From Prevotella sp. UBA7764 (GTDB taxonomy: Bacteria; Bacteroidota; Bacteroidia; Bacteroidales; Bacteroidaceae), in assembly GCA_002481295.1 (NCBI GenBank), contig DLDU01000068.1:35861-99860 (forward strand): a stretch of 64,000 nt of DNA, given 5' to 3'. Below the pieces are notes generated by a model. The model saw only the letters and a program-made list of their open reading frames with translations. It was not told where the DNA came from and did no database searches. Of this stretch, positions 58,751 to 64,000 are shown piece after piece. A program made the position numbers and the translations under genes. Position 1 is the stretch's first letter, and each line of letters begins with the position of its first letter.

Positions 58751-58992
58751 GCAAGAAAACGGCACTTTGAGACTCAAATTCTACTGATTTAAAGCTCAAA
58801 TCTTACGATTATGGTTGTAATATGTTGGTAGTCAGTAACTTATAAAAGCACTCGTGAAATTCGCGAAATTGAGAGCAACATGCCCTCTCGTTCAGAAAAT
58901 CGCCTGTATTTGGGCGGAAAATTGTCACTTTCCCCAACAAACAACCACTAATGCAGCCGTTGGCTGTTCATGACGATTCGCGGGTGAGCGCA

Positions 58993-61296
58993 TCACTTGA
59001 CAACGCTCCACTTCACCCGCGCCGGTCCCTTTACGGTCAGTTTCCCTTGTTTGTCATTCCACACGAGGCGGGTGAGCTGATAGCGTCCCTTCTTGTAGTC
59101 GTAGGAGATGCCGTCGTCGTGATAGAGGGTAAACGCGGCATCGGCACCGGGGAAGACCAGAGCGGTGACGGTTTTGCCCTCTTGCGCGTCGGAGTACTCG
59201 ACTACGTCGGACACAGGAATGATCGTTCCGGCCTTGACGAAGAGCGGCAGACGGTCGATGGTCACTGGCAGGGTGAGCCACTGTCCACCCTCGTAGCGGC
59301 GATGCGTCCAATAGTCATACCATTGGCAACCACGGGGCAGATAGACGCTTCGCGTCGTCGTTTCAGACATCGGATGCGTCACGGGACAGACGAGAAGGGA
59401 GCCGAAGAGATACTCATCTTTCATGTCGAGCACCGTGGTGTCGTTGGGGAAGTCAAAGGCCAGCGGGCGTGCCATGGTGTAGTTGCCCCGTGTCTGTGCC
59501 GCTGCCATGCTGTAGATATAGGGCAGCAGGCGGTAGCGCAGCCTGATCATCCTCAGGATGGCATCGTAGTAAGGCGTGCCGGGCTCACCAAAGCGCCAGA
59601 TCTCGCGTGGCGTGTCGCTGCCATGGGAGCGGAGCATCGGCAGGAAGGTGGCCCACTGAAACATGCGCACATAGTATTCGCGATAGGCCTTGTCGTTTAC
59701 TCCGCCCGGAAACTCACCTTTGTAGAACCATCGGTGACCGTCGTCGCGTGTGAAGAACGAGCCCACGTCGACCGTCCAGTAAGGATTGCCGGTGGCCATA
59801 TAGTTCAGTCCGGATGGTATTTGCTGGCGGAAAGAAGCCCATGAGGCATGGGTGTCGCCATTCCACACCACGGTAGCATAGCGTTGCTGTCCTGCCCAAC
59901 TGCTACGCGTGAGGTTGAGCACGCGTTTGCGGTCGGTGGTAGCCCGCTGGTTGTCGTAGAGGCCACGGGCGTGGTTGAGTGAGTAGAGCTGGCTGCGCTT
60001 AGCACCGAGGGTCTCGCTGAGGATCTGCGTGTTGAGCTGCCATCGCCGTTGCTGATCATCCCATCCATAGGGATGTCCGTCCACGGGCTGCGGTATCTGA
60101 TTCCAGTCGCCGTCGAGCGGTTCACTGCTGTCGCACCACCAGGCATCGAAGCCATTGCGGAAGAACTCCCGGTCGGCATCCTGCCAATAGAGTTTGCGGG
60201 CATTCGCGTCAAAGGCGTTGTAGACAGAGTGCTCGAGCATATAGCCCCTTTTCCGGAAGTCGTCGGCTTCGGGACAGTACTGCGGGTTGGGCCAGATGCT
60301 TACCATCAGCTTGGCGTGAAGACTGTGGATGGTATCGGCGAGAGCCTTGGGACTGGGATAGAAACGAGGGTCCATCTTCATGTATCCCCAGCCCTGCGGC
60401 CAGTAGTTCCAATCCTGCACGATCATGTCGAGCGGCACGTGGCGTCTGCGGTATTCGCGCACCGTGGCGATGAGCTCAGCCGAAGAGGTGTAGCGCTCTT
60501 TCGACTGGATATATCCAAAGGCGTAGCGGGGCAGCAGCTCTACCCGGCCCGTGAGGTAACGGTAGCCGCCCACCACATCGTCGAGTCGCTTGCCGGCAAT
60601 AAAGTAATAGTCGAGTTGGCGGGCTGCCTCCATCTGCATGGAGAACGTGTGGCCGCTGGATGTGTATTTCATCGCGCAGCCCACGTCGAAGAGCAGGCCG
60701 TAGCCCTGTGGCGAGACGAGCACGGGGATCGTGATCTTGAGGTTGTGCTGGGTGAGCCACAGCGTCTTGCCGAGCAGGTTCATATAGTCCTCCATGTGTG
60801 AGCCCAGCCCATAGAGTGCCTTTGTTCCCGGGCAGGCGAACGAAGATAAAAAGCGTGTGGAGTGCCCGAGGGTGTCGGTGCGGATGGCCTTTTTCACGGT
60901 TACCTGTCCGTTGGCAGTCTGCTCGGCGTGTGCCGTGCGGTCGTCATAGACGGTACGTGTCTGTATGACGGACTCAGCCCTGCGCTGTGTCTCTTCCAGC
61001 AGTACACGTCCGGTTTTTCGGTCTGTGAAGGTGATGGCTGTCGTCTTGAGGTCGACGCTGACCTTCAGCAGCGATGAGCGCAGCACGCGGCATCCGTTTT
61101 CTCTGGTCTGGCGAACCGCTACCTGATGGGGAGAATAGATACACACGCCGGTAGCGTTGCCCGGCAGCTGACCGTCGGGTGACCATTGCACTCTGACGAT
61201 CGACGGCGTGACAAACGTGACCTTCACGTCAGCCGCACGGAGTGCTGACGATGAGAGAAGGATCAGGAAAAGAGTAAGAATCGCTGGTCTGTTCAT
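58993..61296 (-). CDS. GH31 alpha-glycosidase (glucosidase/xylosidase type)
   Basis: Secreted or periplasmic retaining glycosidase, 767 aa from the ATG at 61296. That ATG overlaps the GH43 stop as ATGA, so the four-codon longer frame is not used. Signal peptide MNRPAILTLFLILLSSSALRA. The GH31 barrel shows IVQDWNYWPQGWGYMKMD, the nucleophile region FDAWWCDSSEP and the later WNGDTHASWASFRQ acid/base region. With GH43 upstream it forms an operon for plant-derived arabino/xylo-oligosaccharides. The exact substrate (alpha-xyloside or alpha-glucoside) is undecided. Confidence 0.9.
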   Translation of the reverse strand: MNRPAILTLFLILLSSSALRAADVKVTFVTPSIVRVQWSPDGQLPGNATGVCIYSPHQVAVRQTRENGCRVLRSSLLKVSVDLKTTAITFTDRKTGRVLLEETQRRAESVIQTRTVYDDRTAHAEQTANGQVTVKKAIRTDTLGHSTRFLSSFACPGTKALYGLGSHMEDYMNLLGKTLWLTQHNLKITIPVLVSPQGYGLLFDVGCAMKYTSSGHTFSMQMEAARQLDYYFIAGKRLDDVVGGYRYLTGRVELLPRYAFGYIQSKERYTSSAELIATVREYRRRHVPLDMIVQDWNYWPQGWGYMKMDPRFYPSPKALADTIHSLHAKLMVSIWPNPQYCPEADDFRKRGYMLEHSVYNAFDANARKLYWQDADREFFRNGFDAWWCDSSEPLDGDWNQIPQPVDGHPYGWDDQQRRWQLNTQILSETLGAKRSQLYSLNHARGLYDNQRATTDRKRVLNLTRSSWAGQQRYATVVWNGDTHASWASFRQQIPSGLNYMATGNPYWTVDVGSFFTRDDGHRWFYKGEFPGGVNDKAYREYYVRMFQWATFLPMLRSHGSDTPREIWRFGEPGTPYYDAILRMIRLRYRLLPYIYSMAAAQTRGNYTMARPLAFDFPNDTTVLDMKDEYLFGSLLVCPVTHPMSETTTRSVYLPRGCQWYDYWTHRRYEGGQWLTLPVTIDRLPLFVKAGTIIPVSDVVEYSDAQEGKTVTALVFPGADAAFTLYHDDGISYDYKKGRYQLTRLVWNDKQGKLTVKGPARVKWSVVK

Positions 61297-62639
61297 CGCA
61301 TCTGCCACCAGTCAAAGTTAAACAAGTTGCGTTTCTGGCGATCACCACCACGGAAGACCAGGTAGAGGTCGTGAACACCCTTGGCACCGGTCAGAGAGCA
61401 CGTGAACTTCTGATACTGAAACTTGGTGTTGGGAACATTTACGGTACCTGCCAGAGCACCATTCACAGAGTCGAGTCTCACCTCGATGTGGCCACCATAG
61501 AGCTGAGAGGAACAGGAGGCCGTGAACTCATGCGCTCCTTTCCGGAAGTCCACGCCCTTGACGAGGATATACTCACCGTCGTCGATGTCGGTGACAAACG
61601 GTGTGTCGTTCCATGGTCCCGAAGGGTTCTCGCGCGTGGTTTTCAGTCCGTAGCCCCATGCCATCGTCTCAGCCTCCACGCGCCGGAAAGGGTTGAAGGT
61701 GCCCACCTGCCGGAGCGTGCAGTCCTGGAAATAGGGCAGTTCCACGATGGTGCCGTCGGGACGGTAGGTCATCTCAGCCGCGGAGACAGAGCGTCGCTCG
61801 GCATGTCGGCTTGTTTCCAACCGAAAAATGTCGTAGTTGAGTCCAAAGCAATAGGAGCGTCCCTTGAAGTCGATGATGCCGGGGTGGTTGCCGCGTGTGC
61901 GTGGCGTATGGTTCATGATGTGGCCTTTGTAGGTCCATGGACCTGTGGGCGAGTCGCTCATGGCGTAGCCGATTCCCTCGGGACAGCAGGTAGAGGCAAA
62001 GGCCATGTAGTAGTGGCCCTTGCGCTTATAAAACCACGGACCTTCCTGATAGTCTTGGATATGAGCCATCTGCATGATCTCGCCACTGGTGGAGATCATG
62101 TCCTGGTTGAGTTTGATACAATAGAGATTGGGGTTGCCCCAATACATATAGGCTTGTCCGTCATCATCAATAAACACAGTCGGGTCGATGTCGTACCAGT
62201 TTTCTTTCTGCCAGATGAGGGGCTTGCCTAGCGGATCGACAAAGGGACCGTCGGGCGAGTCGGCTACCAGCACGCCAATGCCGTGGCCATGGATGGGACA
62301 ATACATATACCATTTGCCGTTGCGCTCCACCACGCATTCAGCCCAGGCACCGTTGTCGCCCTTGTACCATTTGAAGTCGCGCAGTGAAGCCACGGCACCA
62401 TGGTCCTGCCAGTTGACCATGTCTGTGGAAGTGTAGAGCAGCCAGTCGCGCATCTTGAAGCCCTCGGCGTCGTCCTCGTCGTGGGTGGTATAGAGATAGA
62501 CGGTGTCGCCGTGGACATAAGGCGCCGGGTCGGCGGTATACTTGGTTTGGATGATCGGCATGTTCAAGTCATGCTGCGCCCATGCCATGGAGCTGATAGC
62601 ACTGGCAAGGAAGAGTAATAAAGTAGATTTAGTTCGCAT
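61293..62639 (-). CDS. GH43 glycosidase with C-terminal CBM6-like domain
   Basis: 448 aa. Signal peptide MRTKSTLLLFLASAISSMAW. Five-bladed propeller: IIQTKYTADPAPYVHGDTVY (catalytic base Asp), YDIDPTVFIDDDGQAYMYWG, and the later YQEGPWFYKRKGHYY (catalytic Glu). The last 130 residues (RVEAETMAWGYGLKTTRENP, DLYLVFRGG) are a CBM6-like beta-sandwich. GH43 enzymes remove arabinose or xylose from xylan or arabinan. First gene of the pair with GH31. Confidence 0.92.
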   Translation of the reverse strand: MRTKSTLLLFLASAISSMAWAQHDLNMPIIQTKYTADPAPYVHGDTVYLYTTHDEDDAEGFKMRDWLLYTSTDMVNWQDHGAVASLRDFKWYKGDNGAWAECVVERNGKWYMYCPIHGHGIGVLVADSPDGPFVDPLGKPLIWQKENWYDIDPTVFIDDDGQAYMYWGNPNLYCIKLNQDMISTSGEIMQMAHIQDYQEGPWFYKRKGHYYMAFASTCCPEGIGYAMSDSPTGPWTYKGHIMNHTPRTRGNHPGIIDFKGRSYCFGLNYDIFRLETSRHAERRSVSAAEMTYRPDGTIVELPYFQDCTLRQVGTFNPFRRVEAETMAWGYGLKTTRENPSGPWNDTPFVTDIDDGEYILVKGVDFRKGAHEFTASCSSQLYGGHIEVRLDSVNGALAGTVNVPNTKFQYQKFTCSLTGAKGVHDLYLVFRGGDRQKRNLFNFDWWQMR

Positions 62640-62661
62640 CGTGATAAGATTGTATCTGATG

Positions 62662-62669
62662 CAAAGATA
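62662..62669 (-). promoter_or_regulatory. -7 element of the GH43-GH31 operon
   Basis: Minus-strand TATCTTTG, 22 bp before the GH43 ATG. No well-spaced -33 was found. Confidence 0.5.
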
Positions 62670-62842
62670 ATGCTTTCTTCCGTGAATGGGAAAGTGAGAA
62701 ATATCAAAAACTTGTTTTGATGTATCTATGATAGGAGGAATGTCTCAAGAGCACCATGCTTTTGTGTAACCGACAAAAGAATAGTCTGAGACAATGGTTA
62801 AGGATAAGACAGATCGTTTGGTGTAGGTTAGAAGATAAAGAT

Positions 62843-62884
62843 ATAGGGTGAGACCTTTAGTAAACACTAAAGGTCTCACCCTAT
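62843..62884. terminator. 19-bp perfect hairpin after tex
   Basis: ATAGGGTGAGACCTTTAGT and its exact complement separated by AAAC. It lies in the 340-bp gap between tex and GH43 and has no strong T run. It may end tex transcription or protect the 3' end of the message. Confidence 0.6.
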
Positions 62885-62900
62885 CTGTTTGCAACACTCA

Positions 62901-62980
62901 CCCCCTTGAAGCATTTCACTCCCCTCTTCCTTTGGAGAGGGGTTAGGGGGTGAGGCTGTAGGTTAGGGGGGTGAGGCTGT
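62901..62980 (-). repeat. Dispersed GC-rich repeat at the tex 3' end
   Basis: 62901-62954 is the reverse complement of the trmO-end copy, apart from a few bases. Two further tandem units GGTTAGGGGGTGAGGCTGT run from 62941 to 62980, up to the tex stop codon. Confidence 0.8.
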
Positions 62981-64000
62981 TTATTGTCCCACACCTTTCA
63001 TCGTCAGTGCAATGCGATGGCGGCGCTTGTCAACTTCGAGCACCTTTACTCTGACGTGCTGGTGGAGCTTGATCACATCGTTGGGATCCTTGACATAGCG
63101 GTTGGCGAGCTGGGAGATATGAACCAGTCCGTCTTGATGGACACCGACGTCGACAAAGGCACCGAAGTTGGTGATGTTGGTCACAATGCCGGGCAGTTCC
63201 ATGCCGGGAACCAAGTCGTCGGGAGTCTTTACGCGCGGGTCAAACTCAAAGGTTTCTATCTTGTCGCGTGGGTCAAGGCCTGGCTTCTCCAACTCCTTCA
63301 TGATGTCGCGCAGCGTGGGCAGTCCCACGGTGGATGTCTTGTAGCGGTTGAGATCGATCTTCTTGCGTTCCTCGGGATTTTTCATCAAGTCGATGACACG
63401 GCAGCCGCAGTCCTTGGCCATCTGCTCCACGATGGGATAGCTCTCGGGATGCACGGCACTGGCATCGAGCGGGTTTTTCGCTCCGGGAATGCGCAGGAAG
63501 CCCGCACACTGCTGATAGGCAGCCGGGCCAAGGCGTGGCACCTTCTTCAGTTGTGCGCGAGAGGTGAAGGCACCGTGCTCCTTGCGGTAGTCGACGATGT
63601 TCTGAGCCAAAGCCGGACCGAGTCCACTGACGTAGGTGAGCAGGTTTTTGCTCGCCGTGTTGAGGTTCACGCCCACCGAGTTGACACAGAGCTCGACGGT
63701 CTGGTCCAGGCTGTGCTTGAGTTTGGTCTGATCCACGTCGTGCTGGTATTGTCCCACGCCGATACTCTTCGGGTCGATCTTCACCAGTTCTGCCAGTGGG
63801 TCCATGAGTCTCCGCCCGATGCTTACGGCACCGCGCACGGTGACATCCTCGTTGGGAAACTCCTCACGGGCTGTCGCTGATGCGGAGTAGATGCTGGCAC
63901 CATCCTCGCTGACCACGTAGACGGGGATGTCGGGAATCTGCCGCAGGATGTCCGCCGTCTCGCGCGATGCCGTGCCGTTGCCCACGGCGATGGCCTCGGC
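62981..64000 (-). CDS. tex: RNA-binding transcription accessory protein Tex (5' end outside window)
   Basis: 340 codons of the C-terminal part are present and the frame is open to base 64000. [20 protein letters not shown] and [25 protein letters not shown] helix-hairpin-helix region ([33 protein letters not shown]) mark Tex. The C-terminal S1 domain reads [20 protein letters not shown]. Tex associates with RNA polymerase and RNA. The N-terminal YqgF-like portion lies beyond the window. Confidence 0.92.
   Translation of the reverse strand, partial: AEAIAVGNGTASRETADILRQIPDIPVYVVSEDGASIYSASATAREEFPNEDVTVRGAVSIGRRLMDPLAELVKIDPKSIGVGQYQHDVDQTKLKHSLDQTVELCVNSVGVNLNTASKNLLTYVSGLGPALAQNIVDYRKEHGAFTSRAQLKKVPRLGPAAYQQCAGFLRIPGAKNPLDASAVHPESYPIVEQMAKDCGCRVIDLMKNPEERKKIDLNRYKTSTVGLPTLRDIMKELEKPGLDPRDKIETFEFDPRVKTPDDLVPGMELPGIVTNITNFGAFVDVGVHQDGLVHISQLANRYVKDPNDVIKLHQHVRVKVLEVDKRRHRIALTMKGVGQ

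Larger units (their letters stand above)
58194..58950. other. Gene-free stretch between trmO and the GH31 gene
   Basis: About 760 bp, AT-rich, without a convincing ORF on either strand. It contains the 159-bp inverted-repeat element and a cluster of three palindromes described separately. Confidence 0.6.

Overview
The window is a Bacteroidota chromosome, most likely a Prevotella-type gut organism, carrying a complete-looking Mu-like transposable prophage. The assignment rests on several signs: promoters of the Bacteroidota form (TTTG, about 20 bp, TAnnTTTG), almost no Shine-Dalgarno sequences, a topoisomerase IV A / MATE / pyruvate formate-lyase host neighbourhood, and secreted GH31 and GH43 glycosidases. 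No rRNA, tRNA or CRISPR array was recognised.

Left host flank (1-11809): the 5' part of topoisomerase IV subunit A (minus, cut by the window edge), a MATE efflux pump, an O6-alkylguanine transferase-like protein, a SNF2 helicase, a threonine-aldolase family enzyme, then pflB and pflA (pyruvate formate-lyase and its radical-SAM activase).

Prophage (about 11810-50982, 39.2 kb): it sits directly after the pflA stop codon, is flanked by a GCGAC direct repeat, and separates pflA from what looks like its own terminator, now at 51019-51057. AACGAArYGT-type sites in inverted orientation mark both ends. From the left come a repressor with divergent palindromic operators, an early operon (MuA-like transposase, MuB-like ATPase, small proteins, a Dam-type methylase, a Gp16-like protein, a Gam-like nuclease inhibitor) and two head/tail morphogenesis genes. 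A leftward block follows (MuF, portal, Gp36-like, terminase large and small), then a rightward late operon (protease/scaffold, capsid, lysis genes, sheath, tube, tail chaperone, tape measure, baseplate, fibre). After these comes a diversity-generating retroelement (DGR): a target adhesin with a variable repeat, a template repeat and a reverse transcriptase. In the 121-bp repeats all 15 mismatches fall on template adenines. The right end, where Mu carries mom, holds an ABC-ATPase/GNAT fusion and a formyltransferase.

The most notable observations are: the DGR; a textbook -1 frameshift signal that would fuse portal to MuF; a second -1 frameshift in the tail chaperone; two candidate small structured RNAs; a possible one-protein spanin nested in another gene; a BACON/Ig-like tail on the capsid protein; and the right-end ABC-GNAT/formyltransferase cassette.

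Right host flank (50988-64000): a two-gene restriction-modification-like locus (a GIY-YIG/helicase/methyltransferase fusion plus a second methyltransferase-like protein), a C-terminally short AAA-ATPase/PD-(D/E)XK family protein, TrmO, an approximately 800-bp repeat-rich non-coding stretch, a GH43-GH31 operon and the 3' part of tex (minus). A GC-rich dispersed repeat of about 57 bp lies at the 3' ends of trmO and tex.
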